From positions 1-38,441 of the forward strand of contig CAZFPQ010000031.1 in the NCBI GenBank assembly GCA_964521065.1: a stretch of DNA of 38,441 nucleotides, read 5' to 3'. The first letter of the stretch is position 1. The number at the start of each line of letters is the position of its first letter. This DNA comes from CAYVAP01 sp964521065 (GTDB lineage Bacteria > Bacteroidota > Bacteroidia > J057). The notes beneath the pieces were generated by a model. That model worked only from the letters and a program-made list of their open reading frames with translations, had not been told where the DNA came from and searched no databases. A program made the translations under genes and the position numbers. Shown in pieces: positions 15,762 to 21,620 of the stretch.

Positions 15762-15775
15762 GATGTTTAAACATC
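15762..15775. promoter_or_regulatory. Palindrome upstream of the primase gene
   Basis: GATGTTTAAACATC is a perfect 14-bp palindrome 18 bases before the primase start codon (gene on -). The position suits a repressor-binding site; the binding protein is unknown. Confidence 0.35.
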
Positions 15776-15876
15776 GTTCTCGACACTAACCTTTTTTTCT
15801 TTTCAACAGCAACGCCGTAGGCTCTTAGTATAGTTGTGAGCGCAGCGAACCCCTTTTATTCACAGGTGGAGTGTAA

Positions 15877-16256
15877 TATCTATAGGTTTATATCTATAGG
15901 GGAGAATATAGGATTGAGCGATAAAATTCACGTGGGTTTAAGCGATAAAACTCACGTGGATAACTCATTTTTTCCCAGGCCTTATCCGCAGCTATGCACA
16001 TCCGCGATAAAACTCACGTGGATAATAGAAAGTGCCTTAAAGCGCGATAAAATTCACGTGAATTTATTTGTCGAATTGCTTGTTTGTAAAGTATTGATAA
16101 TGAGTATTCTGAGCGACATATGAGCCCAACTTCTTTTCATTAGGGCCAATAACCGCGATAAAACTCACGTGACTCATTATTTTCTTAGCGGTACCGCGAT
16201 AAAATTCACGTGATCTGTATTGGTCACTTTAACCGTACCGCGATAAAATTCACATG
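15877..16256. other. Iteron replication origin
   Basis: Seven copies of CGATAAAAYTCACGTG start at 15919, 15943, 16005, 16045, 16156, 16197 and 16241 (the last ends CACATG). Copies 1 and 2 are 24 bp apart. TTATCCACG, one base off the DnaA box, overlaps iterons 2 and 3 on - (15955-15963, 16017-16025), and TTATCCGCA is at 15982-15990. An AT-rich stretch with two TATCTATAGG direct repeats (15877-15886, 15891-15900) could be the unwinding element. It is next to repA, on its 3' side, which is less common than upstream iterons. Confidence 0.88.
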
Positions 16257-16276
16257 CTTTCTACGGATCATTAGTC

Positions 16277-17278
16277 TTACTCGTCTTTTCCTGAAGATCC
16301 GGTTTGTTGTTGCTTTGTCCCAAAATGAGACGGTAGGTGCATTTTATGACGGATGGGAGGTGGGCTATTGAAGAGATAAATACCAGCTGGTTGCCCACTT
16401 TTCCGATCCACTAATTCCACCTTCAGATCGCGATAGACATGATGGACGATTTTGAGATTCTCCAGGAACACTTTCCGAAAATCGCGAATACGGCCATAGC
16501 CAAATCCAAATTGCTCATACAATCCTTGCCAGTGGATGAAGGCTGGTTTACGCCGATCAACCCTGTGTGCGCGTTGAGCCAGCCAAGCATAAATATCAAG
16601 CGCCATCGCATTATTGGCAAGCGCGGCCACAGCTCGCATATCTAACGGTACGGCATGCTCGACCAGGCTTTGAGCATAGCGCTCAGAAACTTCAAAGTGA
16701 CTGGTCCATAAAACCCGTTGTTTTTCATCCTTAGGAAACCATAGATCAAATCCATCGATGATGGTTCCCTGGCGCCGATCCAGCTTCGCCGTTTCCTTAT
16801 CAACAAAGGAGATAGCAATCATGCAGGTTGCAAGGCGAGATAGCTGCTCTTTGACCGCACGGATAGTACGTCCATCAGTATTCAGACCGAGGTTGTTTTT
16901 GATGAAGCGGGTCATGCTATCTTCAACCTCAATGGTTGTGGTCTTACCCTTGCTACGAATGATTTCGGTATTGATGAATGCCATGATCAGCCGGATCTTA
17001 GGCCCATAAGGAATGCCCAAAATTTCTGTTTTACCCGTTGTAGGATTTTCCACCTTCATCGCCTGTACGGAAAGAACGACTTTTCCCTGTTCGCGTTTCC
17101 AGTAATCCTGGTCTTTCTTCAAGGAACGGTAAGGAAAATACGTTTGACATAGTGCCGAATGCTGGAACACACTATGCTCAATCGTGCCATCCTCCATAAA
17201 GATTTCATACGCAGCTTCAGCCCGTTTGAAAGGGATGATGTTGGAGCGTAGTATATCGTTCGGTTTTTTGTCAGACAT
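16277..17278 (-). CDS. repA: Plasmid replication initiator RepA
   Basis: A 333-residue protein that matches the plasmid-encoded RepA family (the RepA of many alphaproteobacterial and Bacteroidota plasmids). Recognised stretches are the central IPYGPKIRLIMAFINTEIIR and DSMTRFIKNNLGLNTDGRTI motifs and LDIYAWLAQRAHRV, followed by a winged-helix-like region around residues 245-300. It should bind the seven iterons just past its 3' end and open the origin. A 28-bp palindrome (17356-17383) lies upstream of its start and could control it. Symbol used in the family sense only. Confidence 0.88.
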   Translation of the reverse strand: MSDKKPNDILRSNIIPFKRAEAAYEIFMEDGTIEHSVFQHSALCQTYFPYRSLKKDQDYWKREQGKVVLSVQAMKVENPTTGKTEILGIPYGPKIRLIMAFINTEIIRSKGKTTTIEVEDSMTRFIKNNLGLNTDGRTIRAVKEQLSRLATCMIAISFVDKETAKLDRRQGTIIDGFDLWFPKDEKQRVLWTSHFEVSERYAQSLVEHAVPLDMRAVAALANNAMALDIYAWLAQRAHRVDRRKPAFIHWQGLYEQFGFGYGRIRDFRKVFLENLKIVHHVYRDLKVELVDRKSGQPAGIYLFNSPPPIRHKMHLPSHFGTKQQQTGSSGKDE

Positions 17279-17355
17279 GTTTTCGCCAGGGTTTGAACTA
17301 GGGTTAGCAGGTTTAGTTGTTCTTGTCTGCCTGTAATTTGCAGACGTGTGCCAAC

Positions 17356-17383
17356 TTACATACTGACATATGTCAGTATGTAA
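17356..17383. promoter_or_regulatory. Palindrome A of the TGTCA/TGTAA family, upstream of repA
   Basis: A perfect 28-bp palindrome centred on ACATATGT, with half-site TGTCAGTATGTAA. It is the cleanest of five related sites (17356, 18347, 20139, 21094, 21260). It lies between the RHH gene end and the repA start, so it may be an operator for repA or part of a partition centromere. Confidence 0.65.
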
Positions 17384-17403
17384 TATCCTACAATATTACA
17401 TTT

Positions 17404-17685
17404 TTACCTATCAGACGCATATCCATGCTTGGCCTTAAAGTCCTTAAAGGCCTCACGCCATATCTCAGTCATGCTCATACCCAGTTCAACGCCTATAGAT
17501 TTGACTTCTTTCTTTTCACTCGCAGTGGAAATGAAGTGTAGCTGGACTTGTTTATCACCCGCCTTTTTACTCAGGTTATGGGATTCTGTTTTCCCTTCCA
17601 CTGGAGGCTGCGGTAGCCGGCTTTTGCGTCCTCCTTTCCCTGACTTTTTGGGAGGAGACATGATGTTGCTATTTTTCTCAGGCAT
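17404..17685 (-). CDS. Ribbon-helix-helix partner of ParA (ParG-like)
   Basis: A 93-residue protein with a basic, disordered N-terminal tail (residues 1-45, many Lys, Arg and Pro) and a C-terminal ribbon-helix-helix-like fold: strand about 47-53 (VQLHFIS), helix 57-68, helix 72-86 (MTEIWREAFKDFKAK). This is the layout of ParG-type centromere-binding proteins, whose flexible arm stimulates the ParA ATPase. Its start overlaps the parA stop by eight bases; an inner Met at 17661 is an alternative. It probably binds the TGTCA/TTACA palindromes listed here. The partner role follows from gene order and fold; DNA specificity is inference. Confidence 0.7.
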   Translation of the reverse strand: MPEKNSNIMSPPKKSGKGGRKSRLPQPPVEGKTESHNLSKKAGDKQVQLHFISTASEKKEVKSIGVELGMSMTEIWREAFKDFKAKHGYASDR

Positions 17686-18325
17686 GAGTCGTCAATTGTT
17701 TTTGAAAAATGTTGTTGATGGATGTGAGGACAAGGTTGGCCTTGTCATTGAGGGTTTGGATCACCGTTTCATTCAGTGCCCTCCCCTCTAGCAACGCCGT
17801 CTTCCAGGTAGGCTTCTGCTCGATAAACCCATCTGCAAGTCGGTACGGAGTTGATGCAAGATAATCCCTTGCCTCCTCAATTTGTGGCTTAGAGGTACCG
17901 CAAAGATTAAGCACAAACACAATCTGGGAGGGGGCGACATGCTTTTTCAACTCGTGGGCCAGTTTAACCTGGGGCTCCAGATCCTCTAACCCTTCCGAAG
18001 TCGGCAGAATCAACATATCAGAATTTCGTGCAACCTCCAAGGTATCACGGGTAGCGGCTGGGTGACCATCAAAGATGAGCATATCGTATTTACGTTTCAT
18101 CTTTACGGCTTGAGCCACCGTTGGAAATTGCTGAACATTCACGTGCGGCTCAATCTGATTCGTCATTCGCCGCGAATTCCACTGATAAGAAGTCGCTTGG
18201 TTAACGTCCAGATCGGCTAGGAGGGTCTCCCATCCGGCCTGGGTGAAAGCGGTAGTTAGCAAACGGGCCAGGGTCGACTTCCCTACCCCACCCTTTTGCG
18301 AGACAACGCCGATTGCAGATGCCAT
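17678..18325 (-). CDS. parA: Plasmid partition ATPase ParA
   Basis: A 215-residue ParA/MinD-type ATPase with the deviant Walker A SQKGGVGKST (signature Lys11, Lys16), LLADLDVNQA after it, and the LIFDGHPAATRD Walker B region. It is the short type Ib form with no N-terminal DNA-binding domain, so regulation falls to the RHH partner encoded directly downstream. It moves plasmid copies along the nucleoid to both daughter cells. Upstream, palindrome group B (18347-18400) probably holds the operator or centromere. It is complete and all motifs look intact. Confidence 0.93.
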   Translation of the reverse strand: MASAIGVVSQKGGVGKSTLARLLTTAFTQAGWETLLADLDVNQATSYQWNSRRMTNQIEPHVNVQQFPTVAQAVKMKRKYDMLIFDGHPAATRDTLEVARNSDMLILPTSEGLEDLEPQVKLAHELKKHVAPSQIVFVLNLCGTSKPQIEEARDYLASTPYRLADGFIEQKPTWKTALLEGRALNETVIQTLNDKANLVLTSINNIFQKQLTTHA

Positions 18326-18346
18326 AAACGATTCACTTGCTTAAGA

Positions 18347-18400
18347 TGTCAGTTTTGACAGATGTAATAGTGTAATATGTTACATATGTCAGTTATTACA
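18347..18400. promoter_or_regulatory. Site B of the TGTCA/TTACA family, upstream of parA
   Basis: Several overlapping dyads: TGTCA-GTTT-TGACA (18347-18360), TGTAATA (18363-18369) facing TATTACA (18394-18400), and TGTAA...TTACA (18371-18384). The block TGTCAGTTATTACA (18387-18400) differs by one base from an arm of site D at 21127-21140. Likely parA operator and/or centromere. Confidence 0.6.
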
Positions 18401-18451
18401 CAAGGATACAAACTTTCCTCGCAAACATCAAGTGATTCTTCATTACAGCAT

Positions 18452-18664
18452 TTAGATCTCTTGCGAGGGTTCGGTATCCTTCCCCTCCCCTGCCTCGATA
18501 TAATTCAGAATGGCCGCATTGATGATTTGATTACGCGTTAGCTCATGACCAGCCGTGAAGATCTCCAGCCGGGTTATTGTTGCTTTGGGAAGGATAATGT
18601 GTAAGCGCTCCGGCCCATCTTGATCGGGAAAATCACGTTTACGTCCAGTCTTCTTCTCTGCCAT
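18452..18664 (-). CDS. Small ribbon-helix-helix DNA-binding protein
   Basis: A 70-residue protein with a basic N-terminus (KKTGRKRD), a strand at about residues 20-26 (ERLHIIL), a helix at 27-39 and a second helix at 43-57 (TRNQIINAAILNYIE). This is a CopG/Arc-like fold that acts as a dimer. A perfect 14-bp inverted repeat lies directly upstream (18676-18725), the expected place for an auto-regulatory operator. The same repeat overlaps the promoter of the divergent gene at 18886, so this protein probably controls both. It is separated from parA by site B and could also contribute to partition. Confidence 0.7.
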   Translation of the reverse strand: MAEKKTGRKRDFPDQDGPERLHIILPKATITRLEIFTAGHELTRNQIINAAILNYIEAGEGKDTEPSQEI

Positions 18665-18675
18665 GGTAGAAAACT

Positions 18676-18725
18676 ACGCAGAAACGTTTGAACACAAATA
18701 AGCTGTAAAAAAAACGTTTCTGCGT
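18676..18725. promoter_or_regulatory. Operator-like inverted repeat between divergent genes
   Basis: ACGCAGAAACGTTT (18676-18689) and AAACGTTTCTGCGT (18712-18725) are a perfect 14-bp inverted repeat, 22 bases apart. The left arm is 12 bases from the RHH start, the right arm reaches the -33 region of the promoter at 18742. Best candidate operator of the RHH protein at 18452-18664. Confidence 0.6.
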
Positions 18726-18741
18726 TTTTACGTATTTTTAA

Positions 18742-18749
18742 TACCTTTG
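18742..18749 (+). promoter_or_regulatory. Bacteroidota-type -7 box and long structured leader
   Basis: TACCTTTG is a perfect TAnnTTTG -7 box. It would give a leader of about 130 bases before ATG 18886. The leader has a hairpin CCGGTG-N7-CACCGG (18758-18776) at its 5' end, a second one GAACCT-ACAAA-AGGTTC (18820-18836), and an imperfect direct repeat beginning TCAACCGT (18781 and 18855). Riboswitch or attenuator activity is possible but not shown. Confidence 0.5.
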
Positions 18750-18885
18750 ATAAAGGCCCGGTGGTGCGAACACCGGACCATCAACCGTAAAATTCTGTAA
18801 ACCAGAACGTTACGGTGATGAACCTACAAAAGGTTCCGTTCTTTTCCAATTTTATCAACCGTTATTCTCTGTAAATCAATCTGTT

Positions 18886-20073
18886 ATGTGGAACAAACTT
18901 CGTGTAATCTGGCACGGGATGAGTGGCCATTTCCAAGGTTACCACCCGGTAGAAAGCCGATACTGGCTGTTCGTCATTGGCTCCGTCGTGAGTCTAGTGA
19001 TCTTATGGGTGAACTCTTCGGTGAGTTTCAACTTTTACCGTTTCAACGTCCTGACCAAAGCTGTTGGCCTGAGCGGGTCAGCTGCTTTTACTGGGGCTGT
19101 GGTCTTGACATTCATTCTCGCCTTTGCGGCATGGGTGCTCTTAGCCTTTCTTGCTTATCTAGCGTCGGCCAAGCTTAATCAACGTCACTCGGCCCTGGTT
19201 GGCATTTCGACCAGTGATGTATTCTTTTCTCTGTTAGGGGTCGTCTTCCTTGCGGGATTGGATATTTATGCCAACCTGCATGGGGTGGAAGAAATCGTTT
19301 TACAATCGACTGTAGAGCATATGGCCGACCCTACCCTACGGATTGATACGACATTTGAGGATGATCGAGGGGCGGTAATTGCGCGTTTTGAGGCGCGTCG
19401 AGGCGAAGTTCAGACTGAGATTGACCGAATTAACCGTTGGACGGGTAAGGCTCACAGTTGCACTCGGACAGGCTGTCCGACCCGCAAACAGGGCCAAGGA
19501 ACGATTGGAGCGCACTGGAAAGGAACTTTGACAAGCTTCGGTAGCCAAGTACTCAACGACCTAAAAGCCAAGCTGGAGGCCTTAGAGTCGGAAGAGAGCG
19601 ACGAACTGGATCGCATTGACCAACGCCGAGAATCCGTTCAGACATCGCTTATGGGAGCTTACACTCAAGACGTACGCCGTTACCAAACGGAACTAAACGA
19701 GAAAAACCGGACTTTGAAAGGATTCGTTCTCATCGCATATCCGTTTTCTTTCATCATCGAGTTTCTGTTGGCTGGCGTGACCTTTATCGGCCTGGAATAC
19801 CTGTATCGAACAAGCCGACTACAACGGCCGAACGTAACCGTTTATGCCAATGGAGAGTTCGACTCAAGTCTGAAAGTCAAAAACGGGGCCCGTACTATGC
19901 CTACGGAGTCCGTGAGAGGATCGAAGCAGGGCTATGAGATCACTTGCCAGCAATGCGGTACGGTCGCCGTTAAACACCATCCTCGGGCGAAATTTTGTTC
20001 CGATCGTTGTCGGGCCGAATGGCACAAACGGGAACAAAGTTACGTTTCAGGATCGAACGGCCACGTTGGGTAA
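18886..20073 (+). CDS. Membrane protein with C-terminal zinc finger, unknown
   Basis: A 395-residue protein with an uncommon layout. Hydrophobic segments lie at about residues 27-46, 67-92 and 108-128. Then comes a charged region of about 150 residues with coiled-coil character and a CTRTGC motif, a fourth hydrophobic stretch near 284-312, and a hydrophilic tail. The tail ends in a zinc finger: CQQC, then KFCSDRC, about 15 residues apart. That finger resembles those of small transposon- and phage-linked DNA- or RNA-binding proteins. A plausible role is to tether DNA or a replication complex to the membrane, but this is inference. It is divergent from the RHH gene and may be controlled by it. 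It is convergent with the KilA-N gene. Confidence 0.6.
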   Translation: MWNKLRVIWHGMSGHFQGYHPVESRYWLFVIGSVVSLVILWVNSSVSFNFYRFNVLTKAVGLSGSAAFTGAVVLTFILAFAAWVLLAFLAYLASAKLNQRHSALVGISTSDVFFSLLGVVFLAGLDIYANLHGVEEIVLQSTVEHMADPTLRIDTTFEDDRGAVIARFEARRGEVQTEIDRINRWTGKAHSCTRTGCPTRKQGQGTIGAHWKGTLTSFGSQVLNDLKAKLEALESEESDELDRIDQRRESVQTSLMGAYTQDVRRYQTELNEKNRTLKGFVLIAYPFSFIIEFLLAGVTFIGLEYLYRTSRLQRPNVTVYANGEFDSSLKVKNGARTMPTESVRGSKQGYEITCQQCGTVAVKHHPRAKFCSDRCRAEWHKREQSYVSGSNGHVG

Positions 20074-20095
20074 GGCTGAGATACGTTGAGTAAGC

Positions 20096-20135
20096 AATGC
20101 CCTTTCTTACCGCTAGCAGGATAAGAAAGGGCATT
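20096..20135. terminator. Strong hairpin between convergent genes
   Basis: AATGCCCTTTCTTA (20096-20109) and TAAGAAAGGGCATT (20122-20135) form a perfect 14-bp stem. It lies between the + gene ending at 20073 and the - gene ending at 20189. There is no long T-run after either arm, so termination may be partly factor-dependent. Confidence 0.6.
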
Positions 20136-20138
20136 CCG

Positions 20139-20176
20139 TGTAATTAGTGACATAATTACAAATGTCATTAATTACA
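20139..20176. promoter_or_regulatory. Site C of the TGTCA/TTACA family
   Basis: TGTAATTAGTGACAT (20139-20153) and ATGTCATTAATTACA (20162-20176) are 15-bp inverted repeats with one mismatch. It lies between a terminator hairpin and the 3' end of the KilA-N gene, where no start codon is nearby. That position fits a centromere better than an operator. Confidence 0.6.
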
Positions 20177-20188
20177 TTACTACATGCT

Positions 20189-21022
20189 CTATTCTTCCAG
20201 ATACTTGTATTGATCTTGTTCGGCAAGGCGGCGATATTGGCTGATAGCGGTTTTGACCAGCAATTCGAAGCGTTGCTCTTTTTCCATACCCTGTTCGATG
20301 AGAACCGAGTTGAGGCTTTCAAGGTTATTCATTACGTGTAGCTGCAACAAATCAGCAAAGTCACGCATATTGCCCTGTTTGGCCTGTTCAGGGTACTCTT
20401 CTCGCCACTGCCTTGCAGTTTGCCCAAAGACGGCCATGTTGAGCAGGTCAGCTTCATCGGCATAGACCAGCCAGCCCTTATCCTTCTTACCTCCAAGTTT
20501 GGCCAGGATATGATCGCGAATGGTATCGGTATGAAGTCGATAGTTAACTTTTGATAGGAAGCGGTGATAATCCCACCGTTGTTGTAAAGCCCGCTTTTCT
20601 TCGCTTTTTAGCCGCTTGAATTCTCGAATCAGCAGTAGTTTGAACTCAGGGCTTATATAGGCCCCGAACTCAAAAGCAATATCGCTGTGAGCAAAGGTCC
20701 CACCATAACGCCCAGCTTTGGCCACTAGACCTATGGCTCCAGTCCGTTCGATCCATTGTTTAGCAGAGATAAAGAAACGGTTTAATCCAGCTTCCTGCAT
20801 AATTCCCGCGAATTCGCGGGAATTAAACGATGGGTTATAGAGACGCTCCCAGACACCAAGAAACTCCAACGTATTTTTATTCCGTAACCAGCCTTCCAAT
20901 AATTTGCTACCATGCTCCATCGCACGAACCATGTCAGTCAAAGAAATATACTCTTCCTGATCGACCTGCTTGATAGTGATGGAGCGTCCCTGAACGGAAA
21001 TGGTAAGATCATTTTTAGCCAT
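20189..21022 (-). CDS. KilA-N domain protein
   Basis: About 277 residues from ATG 21022 (the frame extends to 21109, but that would run through site D). The N-terminal 130 residues fit the KilA-N domain (YISLTDMVRAMEHGSKLLEGWL near the start, then RTGAIGLVAKAGRYGGTFAH and DIAFEFGAYISPEFKLLLIREF), a DNA-binding fold of phage and plasmid regulators. The C-terminal half is helical and charged and is probably an oligomerisation or partner domain. Palindrome D precedes the start, as for a repressed promoter. Unusually, the coding sequence contains a 26-bp perfect palindrome (20800-20825). Function is probably regulatory or in incompatibility/phage-like control; this is inference. Confidence 0.8.
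   Translation of the reverse strand: MAKNDLTISVQGRSITIKQVDQEEYISLTDMVRAMEHGSKLLEGWLRNKNTLEFLGVWERLYNPSFNSREFAGIMQEAGLNRFFISAKQWIERTGAIGLVAKAGRYGGTFAHSDIAFEFGAYISPEFKLLLIREFKRLKSEEKRALQQRWDYHRFLSKVNYRLHTDTIRDHILAKLGGKKDKGWLVYADEADLLNMAVFGQTARQWREEYPEQAKQGNMRDFADLLQLHVMNNLESLNSVLIEQGMEKEQRFELLVKTAISQYRRLAEQDQYKYLEE
20800..20825. repeat. 26-bp perfect palindrome inside the KilA-N gene
   Basis: The core is TTCCCGCGAATTCGCGGGAA, centred on an EcoRI site, extended by AAT/ATT to 26 bp. It encodes residues NSREFAGI, within the KilA-N domain. A palindrome of this length by chance in a coding region is very unlikely, so it may be a binding site for the KilA-N protein itself or a recent rearrangement. 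Confidence 0.6.
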
Positions 21023-21093
21023 AACGGAGAGATTGAAGAAGTAGGGCAGAAAGCTAGCAATAGTGCTAGGAAACGCGGTCAAAGTACAAATCA

Positions 21094-21141
21094 ATGTAAC
21101 AACTGACAAATGTAATAAATGACAAATGTCAGTTGTTACAT
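21094..21141. promoter_or_regulatory. Site D of the TGTCA/TTACA family, upstream of the KilA-N gene
   Basis: ATGTAACAACTGACA (21094-21108) and TGTCAGTTGTTACAT (21127-21141) are perfect 15-bp inverted repeats with an 18-base spacer. The spacer itself holds TGTAAT and TGACA. It lies 72 bases before ATG 21022. Likely operator, and the same protein probably binds at sites A-C and E. Confidence 0.65.
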
Positions 21142-21259
21142 AATAGGTTCATGCCATAACGTTTAAGCCATCCAGACTTGATCCTTAAGGGTGACGGAAC
21201 ATCCATTCGGCCAGAGGATTTTATTCCCAAAGGGATCATAGGGGTAAATTAACAAAAGA

Positions 21260-21287
21260 GTCACTATGTAATATATTACATAATGAC
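21260..21287. promoter_or_regulatory. Site E of the TGTCA/TGTAAT family
   Basis: TATGTAATATATTACATA (21265-21282) is a perfect 18-bp palindrome flanked by GTCA and TGAC, giving 28 bp with one mismatched pair. Half-site TGTCATTATGTAAT differs by one base from the half-site of A. It lies just past the 3' end of the 107-residue gene at 21297. Confidence 0.6.
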
Positions 21288-21296
21288 ATTTGTAGA

Positions 21297-21620
21297 TTAT
21301 GACACATGGTACAGCTTCGACTGACTGGGTAGTGAAACAACCTGGTACTCTCGAAACATACGCTGCTGAAGGGTAGGGGAGGGGGTGCCATAATCACAGG
21401 CAAGGATGGTTCCTTCGTGAGCCAGTCGTAAGGGCAGGCCAAGCTTCAGCTTACGCTTGAAAGCCTGCTGGCGAATTATAGGCAGTTGCAGGTAGTAATA
21501 GACCGGATGACCACGGTAACGGGCTGTAAGGAGGAATACCATGGAAGGAGCCTCTAGCTGGGCAACAAATCCTCCTGGCACTTTAGGTTTGAATTGTGCA
21601 GTAAAGTCTGGACTGCTCAT
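21297..21620 (-). CDS. Small protein coupled to the methylase-helicase, unknown
   Basis: A 107-residue protein. It starts inside the stop of the large methylase-helicase gene (ATGA overlap at 21617-21620), so it is translationally coupled to it. The sequence is mixed, with aromatic-rich strands (MVFLLTARYRGHPVYYYLQL) and a basic middle. I recognise no family. It may be an accessory subunit of the large enzyme. Site E follows its 3' end. Confidence 0.6.
   Translation of the reverse strand: MSSPDFTAQFKPKVPGGFVAQLEAPSMVFLLTARYRGHPVYYYLQLPIIRQQAFKRKLKLGLPLRLAHEGTILACDYGTPSPTLQQRMFREYQVVSLPSQSKLYHVS

Noticed and set aside
14255..15849. Exact direct repeat GTGAGCGCAGCGAA flanking the primase region
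   Set aside because: Only 14 bp, no associated element; noted in the region entry but too weak for its own claim.
15919..16256. Iterons as a CRISPR array
   Set aside because: Repeats are 16 bp with variable spacing (24-111 bp) and no cas genes; position beside repA fits iterons.
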